Counted from the first letter of the stretch, positions 1-7,309 are shown. The stretch is 7,928 nt of DNA from Bacteroidales bacterium (GCA_017615135.1 JAGAAU010000182.1:1-7928); one strand, 5' to 3'. Notes: a model not told the origin generated them from the sequence alone. Numbers and translations: made by a program.

Positions 1-1
1 C

Positions 2-694
2 AATCGCTTCCGCATGAGGGCCGCCGCATTTATGAACCTTGCCCAGCAGATTGGGGAAGACAATGCCGAAGCGGGAGATTTCGGCTTTCAGCGGCTGAAG
101 GACCAGGGACTTGCCTGGGTTCTTTCGCGCCAGTTCGTGACCTTTCACCAGTTGCCGAAATTCAAGGAGACCGTAAAGCTGCAGACCTGGCACCGTGGCG
201 TGGAGGGGCCGTTCTATATCAGAGATTACCGGATGTATGCACAGGACGGCACCCTGCTTGTAGAATCCAGCAGCTCGTGGGTAGTGCTGAATCTTGAATC
301 CCGGGCGATGATACTCCCGCAAAGCCTTGGCTTACAAAACGATGCAGATGAATCTGCCGGCAAACTTGGCGACAGCTCCGAGAGCGCTGCAAAACTGGTT
401 GCCCCGAGGACGGTTGAAGCCAGACTGGCCGGCGTGCGCGACGCCCTTTATTCCGATATAGACTACAATACCCACGTAAACAACGTGCGATACATAGAGT
501 GGGCGATGGACGTTCTGCCCTTTGAATACACCGACACCCACACAATCAAACGGCTGGACATCAACTTCAACCACGAAATCCACCCCGGCGAAAAGGCCGA
601 ACTGTGGATACGCGAACCCGGAGACGGAGTATTCTTCATAGACGGCCGTATAGACGGCCGCCAGAGCTTTATCATCCGTTTCGAGTTTGAATGA
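2..694 (+). CDS. Acyl-ACP thioesterase, 5' end cut off by the window
   Basis: Cytoplasmic enzyme that hydrolyses the thioester of fatty acyl-ACP, releasing free fatty acid and ACP. It is a double hot-dog protein of the FatA/FatB-like acyl-ACP thioesterase family. The frame is open to the left edge and the residues before the first in-window ATG (N-R-F-R at 2-13) already fit the family's first hot-dog strand and helix, so the ATG at 14 is probably internal and the N-terminus is missing. Counting that ATG as residue 1, the second hot-dog domain holds the signature SDIDYNTHVNNVRYIEW, with D150, N152 and H154 matching the plant FatB Asp-Asn-His set. E188 matches the second-domain Glu, but the neighbouring Cys of FatB is Ile189 here. 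The stop lies 6 bp from the stop of the opposing glycosidase gene. A 12-bp in-frame duplication near the end encodes IDGRIDGR. Family assignment is firm; acyl-chain preference cannot be read. Confidence 0.88.
   Translation, partial: NRFRMRAAAFMNLAQQIGEDNAEAGDFGFQRLKDQGLAWVLSRQFVTFHQLPKFKETVKLQTWHRGVEGPFYIRDYRMYAQDGTLLVESSSSWVVLNLESRAMILPQSLGLQNDADESAGKLGDSSESAAKLVAPRTVEARLAGVRDALYSDIDYNTHVNNVRYIEWAMDVLPFEYTDTHTIKRLDINFNHEIHPGEKAELWIREPGDGVFFIDGRIDGRQSFIIRFEFE
638..661 (+). repeat. 12-bp tandem direct repeat inside the thioesterase gene
   Basis: ATAGACGGCCGT (638-649) is followed immediately by ATAGACGGCCGC (650-661). Eleven of 12 bases are identical and the unit is in frame, encoding IDGR twice. 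Because CGGCCG is its own reverse complement, the two copies (643-648 and 655-660) can also pair as a 6-bp GC stem around a TATAGA loop. No T-run follows on either strand, so it does not look like an intrinsic terminator. It is most simply a small replication-slippage duplication. Confidence 0.8.
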
Positions 695-700
695 AAGTAT

Positions 701-2887
701 TTACCTGACCAGACGGAAGCCAGCCTCAGCGCGGATATCGCGGGAAGAACTGCCTACAAGCACCTTGAAAGCTCCCGGTTCGGCCACCCACTCGTGGGCG
801 GACTCATCGAAGTAACTGAGGGCGCTGCGGTTCAGACGAAACTCAACCTCACGGCTTTCGCCCGGTTCGAGATAGACTTTTCCGAATCCCTTAAGTTCCT
901 TGACGGGACGGTCTACAGAAGCTTCTTCATCCGTAACGTATAACTGGACCACTTCGGCGCCGGCTACATCTCCGGTGTTACGCACACGTACGCGAACCTT
1001 CATTCCATCAGAGAAAGTACCGGGAACGCGAAGGTCGCTGTATTCAAAAGAGGTGTAACTCAGACCATAGCCAAAGGGGAACAGGGGTTCAACGGCCACA
1101 TGGTCATACCAGCGGTAGCCTACCCAGATATCTTCGTCGTAATAGACCTGCCAGTTCCCCTCTTCATCCTGAATGCCGGGGTACTGCCGTTCTGTCTTGA
1201 CAGGGCCGTCAGAGAGGGCTACCGGGAAGGTAAACGGCAGCTTGCCGGAAGGATTGACTGCTCCCGTAAGCACGTCTGCAATGGCGCGGCCGGCCTCACT
1301 GCCCAGATACCAGGCCTGAACGATGGCACCAACCTTATCCACAAAAGGCATAGCCACCGGAGAGCCTGAAATATTAACGTAAATCATATCCGGACGGGCG
1401 GCGGCGATTGCTTCTATCACTTCATTCTGCCCGTAAGGAAGTTCGTAGGCAAGACGGTCCTTACCTTCGCAATCCTGCTCCTTATTCTTGTTCAAACCAC
1501 CTACAAAGACCACATAATCGGCATCCTGCACAGCTGCAAGGGCATCGGCAAGAATTACATCGGCAGGCCGGGGGTCGCTCAGGTCATAGAGGCCGTAATT
1601 GTAGTTGCCGGTGAGTTTCGGCTCTCCGACATAAGCCCTTTCGTACACCACCTCAGCTTCAGGGAACGCTTCCCGGAGACCCTGCAGCGGGGAAATCTCG
1701 TGCTGGGCCTTAAGCGAAGAGGAACTGCCGCCCACAACCATGGGGCGGATGGCATTCTCGCCGAGCACCACCACCTTGCCAACCTCGGTCTTCATCGGCA
1801 GCACGCCACTGTTTTTCAGCAGGACTATTCCTTCCGAACCTATCTTCCGGCAATCGGCAAAATGCCCGGGAGAGCACATACTGCCGCAGTTATCGCCTTG
1901 GAGGGTACGGAAGTTAAGCCGCAGCGCCCTTGAGACCTTGTCGTCCAGCTCGGATTCGGGGAGTTCCCCGGCAAGGATTTTCTGTTTGTACGCATCTGCC
2001 AGATAGTAAGCATCATAGGCATTTGCGGTATTAATATCCACTCCGTTGGTATGGGTTCCGAACTCCAGGTCCAGACCGCCCCATGCAGCCCCTTCTGTAG
2101 AATGGACGGCTCCCCAGTCACTTATAACCGCGCCGTCAAAGCCCCATTCACCCTTGAGAATATCTTTAAGCAGGCGAGGCTGGTGGGAAACCCACTCGTT
2201 CTGATACTTATTGTATGAAGACATGACAGACCACGCCCCGCCGTCCATAACGGCAGCCTTGAATGCGGGAAGGTAGATTTCATACAGCGCCCTGTCGGAG
2301 ATATTGACATTGATGCTGCTGCGCATGAATTCCTGGTTATTGAGGGCGAAATGCTTGACACAGGTTGCCACATTATTGGACTGCACTCCCTTGACGTAAG
2401 GCACAGCCATTTCTCCGGCAAGGTAAGGGTCTTCGCCCATATACTCGAAGTTCCTGCCACAGAGAGGCGTACGGCAGATATTCACGCCTGGGCCAAGAAG
2501 TACGTTCTTCTTACGGTAGCGGGCTTCTTCGCCCACGCTGCGGCCATAAAGGAGGGCCAGATCCCTGTCCCAGGATGCAGCCAGGCAAGTCAGGGAAGGA
2601 TATGCAGTGCAGCTGTCGTTAGTCCACCCGGCAGCAGCCCAACTGTCCCACAAAGTCTCGGGACGCACGCCGTGAGGCCCGTCGTCGCACCACAGTTCTG
2701 GCACGCCCAAACGCGGAACTCCACGGGAAGAAAACTTACTCTGGGCATGCACAACCCCGATTTTCTCATCCAGAGTCATTTGTGAAACAGTCTCGGAGAC
2801 CTTGGCCTCAATTGCCTTTCCCCCGTTATCGGTACAGCCCTTGCAAAGCGGCAGGCAGAGAAATAAAACAAAAAATACTTTTTTCAT
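701..2887 (-). CDS. Exported glycoside hydrolase family 3 (beta-glucosidase/xylosidase-like)
   Basis: Retaining exo-acting beta-glycosidase of 728 residues, likely releasing terminal glucose or a similar sugar from plant or host glycan oligosaccharides in the periplasm or at the cell surface. Residues 1-18 form a signal peptide (MKK, a hydrophobic run, then Cys15 and Cys18). The Cys context is not a clean lipobox, so lipoprotein status is uncertain. The N-terminal TIM-barrel (about 30-330) has the substrate-binding DDGPHG motif (Asp69), GRNFE, Lys178-His179 (VKHF) and the nucleophile Asp257 in VISDWG. The alpha/beta sandwich domain (about 350-590) has the likely acid/base Glu474 in CEGKDR. 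A fibronectin III-like domain follows (about 615-728; RPVKELKGF). There is no PA14 insert. The start codon overlaps the stop of the upstream acyltransferase-like gene by four bases (ATGA), and no Shine-Dalgarno is visible. It is not a NagZ-type hexosaminidase. Exact substrate cannot be told. Confidence 0.93.
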   Translation of the reverse strand: MKKVFFVLFLCLPLCKGCTDNGGKAIEAKVSETVSQMTLDEKIGVVHAQSKFSSRGVPRLGVPELWCDDGPHGVRPETLWDSWAAAGWTNDSCTAYPSLTCLAASWDRDLALLYGRSVGEEARYRKKNVLLGPGVNICRTPLCGRNFEYMGEDPYLAGEMAVPYVKGVQSNNVATCVKHFALNNQEFMRSSINVNISDRALYEIYLPAFKAAVMDGGAWSVMSSYNKYQNEWVSHQPRLLKDILKGEWGFDGAVISDWGAVHSTEGAAWGGLDLEFGTHTNGVDINTANAYDAYYLADAYKQKILAGELPESELDDKVSRALRLNFRTLQGDNCGSMCSPGHFADCRKIGSEGIVLLKNSGVLPMKTEVGKVVVLGENAIRPMVVGGSSSSLKAQHEISPLQGLREAFPEAEVVYERAYVGEPKLTGNYNYGLYDLSDPRPADVILADALAAVQDADYVVFVGGLNKNKEQDCEGKDRLAYELPYGQNEVIEAIAAARPDMIYVNISGSPVAMPFVDKVGAIVQAWYLGSEAGRAIADVLTGAVNPSGKLPFTFPVALSDGPVKTERQYPGIQDEEGNWQVYYDEDIWVGYRWYDHVAVEPLFPFGYGLSYTSFEYSDLRVPGTFSDGMKVRVRVRNTGDVAGAEVVQLYVTDEEASVDRPVKELKGFGKVYLEPGESREVEFRLNRSALSYFDESAHEWVAEPGAFKVLVGSSSRDIRAEAGFRLVR

Positions 2888-3717
2888 ACCAAAGAAGTTT
2901 CCAATAATGTAGGATTATGCATAAAATGCCGGAGCTGGCGCAGGCCGCACACCCAGTAAAATCCGTCACAGAAGCGCTCGTCCATAGACATCTGGAGAGG
3001 CATCATTTTACCCTTCTTGATTTCATTGCCCTCAACTACGGGAACCACAGATTCCTTGCCCATAGCCAGGAAGAGGCCGGTAGTGCCGAAATCGTAGAGA
3101 TGATGGAAAATGGACGGGCCCTTTATAGACTTCAGATTGGTGATGAAAACCGAAGTATGGAAGGGACTGTGCTTCAGGATTGCCATAGGCAGCATACCGT
3201 GCTTATCCAGGAATTTAATGCTTCCGACCAGGAATTTTATCAGGAAATTAGGAGTAAAGGTCAGAACTCTCGCAAGCTTCTCGGTGCCGTTGTTGGCATC
3301 CTTCCGGCCGTTCTCCGCTATTACGGCATTGACTTTTTCGCGGATTTCCGCAATGGTCTCACGCCCGGTGCAGCAGATTTTGACCAGCGATTCCGGCGCA
3401 TCGGGGCTGAGGCTCTTCTTAACGACGAAGGACACCTGAAGCTCGTTATGGTCGTAAACGCGGCCGTTCATAACAAAGCGGTTGAGTCCCGGATACATGG
3501 CCATTGCCCTGATTACAGAGGCAATTACAATATGCATGTATGTATATTGAACCCCAGACTCCGCATGCTTGCGGATAAAGGCATCCATAGGCTCACAGGG
3601 CACATCGCAGGTTGAAAGATTCTGCGAGTCGTGTCTTGCCGACATGATGTGGGGGACAATTTTCATGATAGGGTCCAGGTCCTTGACCTTTTTCCCGTCT
3701 GGTCTGAATCCAAACAT
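2884..3717 (-). CDS. Stand-alone E2-like (CAT-fold) acyltransferase homologue, catalytic His replaced by Glu
   Basis: A 277-residue protein resembling the catalytic domain of 2-oxoacid dehydrogenase E2 subunits (trimeric chloramphenicol-acetyltransferase fold), with no lipoyl or E1/E3-binding domain. Visible E2-like landmarks are the N-terminal MSARHDS region (25-31), the helix MHIVIASVIRAMAMYPGLNR (61-80), FITNL (191-195), corresponding to the E2 TISNL strand, and MSMDERFCDGFYW (243-255), corresponding to the E2 D-H-R-x-x-D-G motif. In that motif the base His is Glu247, while Asp251 and Gly252 are kept. Catalysis by the usual mechanism is therefore doubtful; it may have altered chemistry or a structural or regulatory role. 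No E1 or E3 gene lies nearby, so a dehydrogenase complex role is not supported. The gene starts one base after the murI stop (TAATATG) and ends in an ATGA overlap with the glycosidase start, so it is the middle gene of an operon. No signal peptide is seen. Fold assignment is good; function is unknown. Confidence 0.78.
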   Translation of the reverse strand: MFGFRPDGKKVKDLDPIMKIVPHIMSARHDSQNLSTCDVPCEPMDAFIRKHAESGVQYTYMHIVIASVIRAMAMYPGLNRFVMNGRVYDHNELQVSFVVKKSLSPDAPESLVKICCTGRETIAEIREKVNAVIAENGRKDANNGTEKLARVLTFTPNFLIKFLVGSIKFLDKHGMLPMAILKHSPFHTSVFITNLKSIKGPSIFHHLYDFGTTGLFLAMGKESVVPVVEGNEIKKGKMMPLQMSMDERFCDGFYWVCGLRQLRHFMHNPTLLETSLV

Positions 3718-3718
3718 A

Positions 3719-4492
3719 TTATTTCGAGTACAAATATTCCAAAACTTCGCGCGGCCCGGACGACAGGAGCTCCACGCTGCCGGGAACGGGGCAGGCGGCC
3801 ACTCCGGACTTATCTCCTATCCCCTTCTCCTCCAGCACCTGAATCAGGCGGCGGGCAACTGCGGGGGCCGGATCTATGAAGCGGACTCCCCGATAACCCC
3901 GCTCGGCACAGATTTTCTCCATCACCGGGCGCAGGAAGGGATAGTGCGTGCATCCCAGCACTATAATATCCGCTCCCTTCTCCAGCAGCGGCATCAGGCT
4001 TGCTGCGCAGGTCTTTTCCGCCTCGGGCCCGGACAGCACTCCCCTCTCCACAAGCTCCACGAAACCTTCGCCAACGTGCTCAACCACCTCCACTCCGTCT
4101 GAATACCGGTCTTTCATATCCAGATATTTAGACGCGCTCAGGGTACCGGCAGTTGCCAGGACTCCTATCACCCCGCTCTGCGTACCCATCGCAGCCGGTT
4201 TAACCGCAGGTTCCATCCCCACGAAAGGGACGTCATATTTCTCCCGGAGGCTGCTAATAGCCACCGCAGTCGCGGTATTGCAGGCAATTACAATAGCATC
4301 GGCCCCGCGGGAAAGCAGCAGTTCGCAAATGGAATGGCAGCGCTGGAGTATAAACTCCCGGCTCTTGGTTCCGTACGGGCAGTTGGCATTGTCTGCGTAG
4401 TATATATAACTGGCCTCCGGCAGGACTTTACGTATTTCCCGCAGGACGGAAAGACCTCCTGAGCCAGAATCCATTACTCCTATAACAGCCAT
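3719..4492 (-). CDS. murI: Glutamate racemase
   Basis: Cofactor-independent cytoplasmic enzyme that interconverts L- and D-glutamate, supplying D-Glu for the second residue of the peptidoglycan stem peptide. The 257-residue length is typical. Motifs in order: GVMDSGSGGLSV with Asp8 and Ser9, YADNANCPYG (32-40), the first catalytic Cys71 in IACNTAT, and the second catalytic Cys181 with His183 in LGCTHYPFL. The ATG at 4492 puts the conserved MAVIGVMDSG start at residue 1, so the start is secure. It is the first gene of the minus-strand operon: the acyltransferase-like gene begins one base after its TAA stop. It is divergent from prfB across an 83-bp AT-rich spacer that must carry its promoter. 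No Shine-Dalgarno is visible, as is usual in Bacteroidetes. Confidence 0.96.
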   Translation of the reverse strand: MAVIGVMDSGSGGLSVLREIRKVLPEASYIYYADNANCPYGTKSREFILQRCHSICELLLSRGADAIVIACNTATAVAISSLREKYDVPFVGMEPAVKPAAMGTQSGVIGVLATAGTLSASKYLDMKDRYSDGVEVVEHVGEGFVELVERGVLSGPEAEKTCAASLMPLLEKGADIIVLGCTHYPFLRPVMEKICAERGYRGVRFIDPAPAVARRLIQVLEEKGIGDKSGVAACPVPGSVELLSSGPREVLEYLYSK

Positions 4493-4516
4493 ATCTTTAC
4501 GAAGTTAATCATATTT

Positions 4517-4546
4517 TTCGTCAATGACAAATTTTGATTATTTTTG
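4517..4546 (+). promoter_or_regulatory. Predicted Bacteroidetes sigma-ABfr-type promoter for prfB
   Basis: TATTTTTG at 4539-4546 is a perfect match to the Bacteroidetes -7 consensus TAnnTTTG. TTCG at 4517-4520, 18 bases upstream, is a one-mismatch version of the -33 TTTG box. Transcription would start near 4551-4555, giving a short leader of roughly 20-25 bases before the prfB ATG at 4576. The consensus is established knowledge; use of this site is inferred. Confidence 0.5.
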
Positions 4547-4566
4547 CACTATTATAATTTAACCAT

Positions 4567-4570
4567 GGAG
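4567..4570 (+). promoter_or_regulatory. prfB: Shine-Dalgarno-like GGAG before prfB
   Basis: GGAG lies five bases upstream of the ATG at 4576, which supports that ATG as the prfB start. The other genes in the window show no comparable site. The alternative ATG at 4565 is in another frame and stops after four codons. Match length is short, so chance is possible. Confidence 0.45.
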
Positions 4571-4575
4571 AGCAG

Positions 4576-5647
4576 ATGACAACAACATCAGATCAAATCA
4601 AAGCTCTGCATCAGCGTATGGAAACGCTGGGGAGGTGTCTTTGACATCGCTGAAAAGCGGGAAAAAGTCAGACAAAACGAACTCAAAAGCCAGGAACCCT
4701 CATTTTGGGACGACCCTAAAGCGGCCGAAGCATTCCTGAGAGAGGCCGGAAGCCTTAAAAACAGCCTTGCCGCCTATGATGCGGCAAAAACCCTCGTAAA
4801 TGACCTGGACGTACTGCTCGAGTTGGAGCCGGACGGGGAGGAAATCGATGCTACCTACGCATCTGCGCTCTCGGCCGTAGAAGACCTGGAACTTCAGAAC
4901 ATGCTGGGAGAGGAAGGCGATAAGCTCGGGGCCGTGCTTACCATCAACAGCGGCGCCGGCGGCACTGAATCCAACGACTGGTCTGCCATGCTGATGCGAA
5001 TGTATCTGCGCTGGGGCGAACGCAACGGCTATAAAATGACCGTCACCGAGGAACTGGAGGGCGATGAAGCCGGCATAAAGAGCGCTACCATCCAGTATGA
5101 GGGAGAATATGCCTACGGCTATCTGAAAGCCGAGAGCGGGGTGCACCGCCTGGTGCGCATCTCACCCTTCAATTCCCAGGGCAAACGCCAGACCACCTTC
5201 TCGTCCGTATTCGTGTATCCTTTGGTAGACGACAGCATCAACATAGAAATCAACCCTTCTGACATAGAGTGGGATACTTTCCGCAGCGGCGGCCACGGCG
5301 GCCAGAACGTGAACAAGGTGGAAACAGGAGTACGGGTAAGGCACATCCCCACCGGCATCACCGTAGAAAACACCGAAACCCGTTCCCAGCAGGACAACCG
5401 TCAGAATGCGCTGCGCATACTGAAATCGCGTCTCTACGATATCGAGCTCAAGAAGCGCCAGGAAAAGCAGGCGGAACTGGAGGGTCAGAAGAAGAAAATC
5501 GAATGGGGCTCGCAGATACGGTCTTATGTGCTGCACCCATACAAGATGGTGAAAGACCTGCGCACCGGCTATGAGACCGCCGACACCCAGGGCGTCCTGG
5601 ACGGCGACCTCAACCCCTTCATCAAGAAATTCCTGATGGAAAATTGA
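4576..5647 (+). CDS. prfB: Peptide chain release factor 2, expressed by programmed +1 frameshift
   Basis: RF2 recognises UGA and UAA stop codons in the ribosomal A site and triggers hydrolysis of peptidyl-tRNA. Translation from ATG 4576 gives 22 residues ending GRCL, then meets an in-frame TGA at 4642-4644. Skipping one base and continuing at GAC (4643) yields a collinear 356-residue RF2. Residues after the shift (DIAEKREKV, then SFWDD) match the family N-terminal coiled-coil domain. Further on are SGAGGTES, the SPF stop-codon recognition tripeptide (196-198), SGGHGGQNVNK with the catalytic GGQ at 241-243, and the C-terminal WGSQIRSYV. SPF, rather than PxT, separates it from RF1. The residue just before GGQ is His158 of the long open frame (240 of the protein), where E. 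coli has Ala. The gene's own terminator is TGA. Fumarase follows after 18 bases. A gene caller that ignores frameshifting would start too late, at 4823. Confidence 0.96.
4631..4645 (+). promoter_or_regulatory. prfB: Programmed +1 frameshift site of prfB (RF2 autoregulation)
   Basis: GGAGGTG (4631-4637) is a seven-base perfect complement to the 16S anti-Shine-Dalgarno. The GGAGG core is followed by a three-base spacer (TGT), the slippery codon CTT (4639-4641), the in-frame stop TGA (4642-4644) and C (4645). This is the architecture established in E. coli prfB (SD-like element, three bases, CUU UGA C). When RF2 is scarce the ribosome pauses at UGA, tRNA-Leu slips from CUU to UUU, and full-length RF2 is made; when RF2 is plentiful, termination yields a 22-residue peptide. 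Confidence 0.95.
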
Positions 5648-5665
5648 TCATAAACATATACCATA

Positions 5666-7309
5666 ATGGCAGTAGAATTTAAATATGCCCCGATGTTTCA
5701 GCTGGGCGAAGACAAAACAGAATATTACAAGATTCCGGGATCGGAGAAGCTCGTGAAGACTTCCAAGTTCGGCGGCCACTGCGGATGCGGCGGCAAAACC
5801 ATTCTGGAGGTTTCTCCGGAGGCCCTTACGCTGGTTGCCCAGCAGTCCTTCCACGACTGTCAGTTCATGCTGCGCCGCGCCCATAATGAGCAGGTGGCCG
5901 CCATCCTTCAGGATCCAGAGGCCAGTGAAAACGACAAGTACGTAGCCCTTCAGTTCCTTCGCAACGCCGAGACAGCGGTCAAGGGCATCCTGCCGTTCTG
6001 CCAGGATACGGGTACGGCCATCATCCACGGCGAGAAGGGTCAGAGGGTATGGACGGATTTTGAAGACGAAGAAGCCTTAAGCCGCGGCGTGTTCAACACC
6101 TATACGCAGGAGAATCTGCGCTACAGCCAGAATGCCCCTCTCGATATGTACAACGAGGTAAACACAAAATGCAATCTGCCTGCGCAAATCGACATAGAGG
6201 CCACCCAGGGCAGTGAGTACCGCTTCGTAATGGTGGCCAAGGGCGGCGGCAGCGCCAACAAGACCTACTTCTATCCGATGACCAAGGCGACGATTCAGAA
6301 CGAGGGAACGCTGCTTCCTTTCCTGGTAGAAAAGATGAAAAGCCTCGGTACGGCAGCCTGCCCGCCTTACCACATCGCCTTCGTGATTGGCGGCACCAGC
6401 GCAGAAAAGAATCTTCTCACAGTGAAGCTGGCCAGCATCAAATACTACGACGGCCTGCCCACTTCCGGCGACGAGACCGGCCGAGCGTTCCGCGACATCG
6501 ACCTTGAGCAGAAATTACTGAAAGAGGCGCAGAAAATCGGCCTCGGCGCACAGTTCGGCGGCAAATATCTGGCCCACGACATTCGCGTAGTGCGCCTTCC
6601 CCGCCACGGCGCCAGCTGCCCCATCGGCATGGGCGTAAGCTGCTCTGCAGACCGCAACATCAAGAGCAAAATCAATGCGGACGGCGTATGGATTGAAAAA
6701 CTGGACACCAACCCTTCCGAGCTCATTCCGGAAGAATACCGCCGCCCCGGCGAGGGCCCGAAGGGCATCGAAATAGACCTTGACAAGGGCATAGACGCTG
6801 TGCGCAAAGAGCTGACTAAATATCCCGTGAGCACCCGCGTTAACCTCAAGGGGACTATTATCGTCGCCCGGGATATAGCGCACGCAAAGCTGAAAGCCCG
6901 TCTCGATGCAGGCGAAGGACTGCCGCAGTACTTCAAAGATTATCCGGTCCTGTACGCCGGACCTGCCAAGACACCGGCCGGGTATCCCTGCGGGTCGATG
7001 GGCCCCACCACCGCCAACCGCATGGACCCGTATGTGGATGAATTCCAGGCGAATGGCGCTTCGCTCGTGATGATTGCCAAAGGCAACCGTACGCAGCAGG
7101 TTACAGACGCCTGCCATAAGCACGGGGGGTTCTATCTGGGGACAATCGGCGGCGTAGCCGCTATCCTCGCGCAGGAGAACATCAAGTCCATCGAGTGCGT
7201 AGAATTTCCTGAACTGGGCATGGAGGCTGTGTGGAAAATCCGTGTGGAAGACTTCCCGGCTTTCATCCTGGTAGACGACAAGGGTAACGACTTCTTCAAG
7301 CAGTTCTGA
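5666..7309 (+). CDS. fumA: Class I fumarate hydratase (4Fe-4S, oxygen-sensitive)
   Basis: Interconverts fumarate and malate using a [4Fe-4S] cluster. In an anaerobe this probably runs from malate to fumarate in the reductive branch leading to succinate. The 547-residue single chain combines the N-terminal cluster domain and the C-terminal domain, like E. coli FumA/FumB. Cluster ligands by family spacing are Cys112 (PFCQDTGTA), Cys232 ([10 protein letters not shown]) and Cys326 (GVSCSADR). Other conserved blocks are KGGGSANKT (193-201), [10 protein letters not shown] (292-301), LPRHGASCP (311-319), [12 protein letters not shown] (430-441) and [13 protein letters not shown] (480-492). An eight-residue segment GGHCGCGG (36-43) seems to be extra relative to E. 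coli FumA. Its start follows the prfB stop by 18 bases with no terminator or Shine-Dalgarno, and its TGA shares one base with the next gene's ATG. Symbol follows the E. coli class I enzyme. Confidence 0.95.
   Translation: MAVEFKYAPMFQLGEDKTEYYKIPGSEKLVKTSKFGGHCGCGGKTILEVSPEALTLVAQQSFHDCQFMLRRAHNEQVAAILQDPEASENDKYVALQFLRNAETAVKGILPFCQDTGTAIIHGEKGQRVWTDFEDEEALSRGVFNTYTQENLRYSQNAPLDMYNEVNTKCNLPAQIDIEATQGSEYRFVMVAKGGGSANKTYFYPMTKATIQNEGTLLPFLVEKMKSLGTAACPPYHIAFVIGGTSAEKNLLTVKLASIKYYDGLPTSGDETGRAFRDIDLEQKLLKEAQKIGLGAQFGGKYLAHDIRVVRLPRHGASCPIGMGVSCSADRNIKSKINADGVWIEKLDTNPSELIPEEYRRPGEGPKGIEIDLDKGIDAVRKELTKYPVSTRVNLKGTIIVARDIAHAKLKARLDAGEGLPQYFKDYPVLYAGPAKTPAGYPCGSMGPTTANRMDPYVDEFQANGASLVMIAKGNRTQQVTDACHKHGGFYLGTIGGVAAILAQENIKSIECVEFPELGMEAVWKIRVEDFPAFILVDDKGNDFFKQF

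Larger units (their letters stand above)
4493..4575. promoter_or_regulatory. Divergent intergenic region between murI and prfB
   Basis: An AT-rich 83-bp spacer is the only sizeable noncoding stretch in the window and separates two head-to-head operons, so it should hold promoters in both directions. The plus-strand promoter is convincing and listed separately. For the minus strand the best candidate is AAAATTTG (complement of 4528-4535), one mismatch from TAnnTTTG, about 35 bases from the murI start, without a clear TTTG -33 box. If both are used they overlap closely. No riboswitch-like or terminator structure was seen. Confidence 0.55.

Noticed and set aside
643..660. CGGCCG hairpin as an intrinsic terminator
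   Set aside because: No T-run follows on either strand and it lies within coding sequence.
14..694. ATG at 14 as the true thioesterase start
   Set aside because: The frame is open to the left edge and the protein would lack the beginning of the first hot-dog domain; it is treated as a partial gene.
2351..2785. A 144-codon plus-strand frame antisense to the GH3 gene
   Set aside because: It lies fully inside a well-supported gene, with no promoter or recognisable protein pattern.
701..2887. GH3 gene as NagZ for peptidoglycan recycling, suggested by neighbouring murI
   Set aside because: It has a signal peptide, an acid/base Glu in the second domain (EGKDR) and a fibronectin-like domain, and lacks the NagZ KH-x-PGHG loop.
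3085..3105. HHLYDFG (residues 205-211 of the E2-like protein) as a CAT/condensation HHxxxDG motif
   Set aside because: The spacing is wrong, and the segment precedes the real C-terminal DG motif at 251-252.
2917..3615. A 232-codon open frame on the plus strand, antisense to the E2-like gene
   Set aside because: It is in exact codon register with the minus-strand gene, which makes long antisense frames common when TTA, CTA and TCA codons are rare. Its translation resembles no family I know.
4823..5647. RF2 starting at the internal ATG 4823 as a shorter gene
   Set aside because: Clear RF2 homology continues upstream to 4643 and joins the ATG at 4576 through the classic frameshift site.
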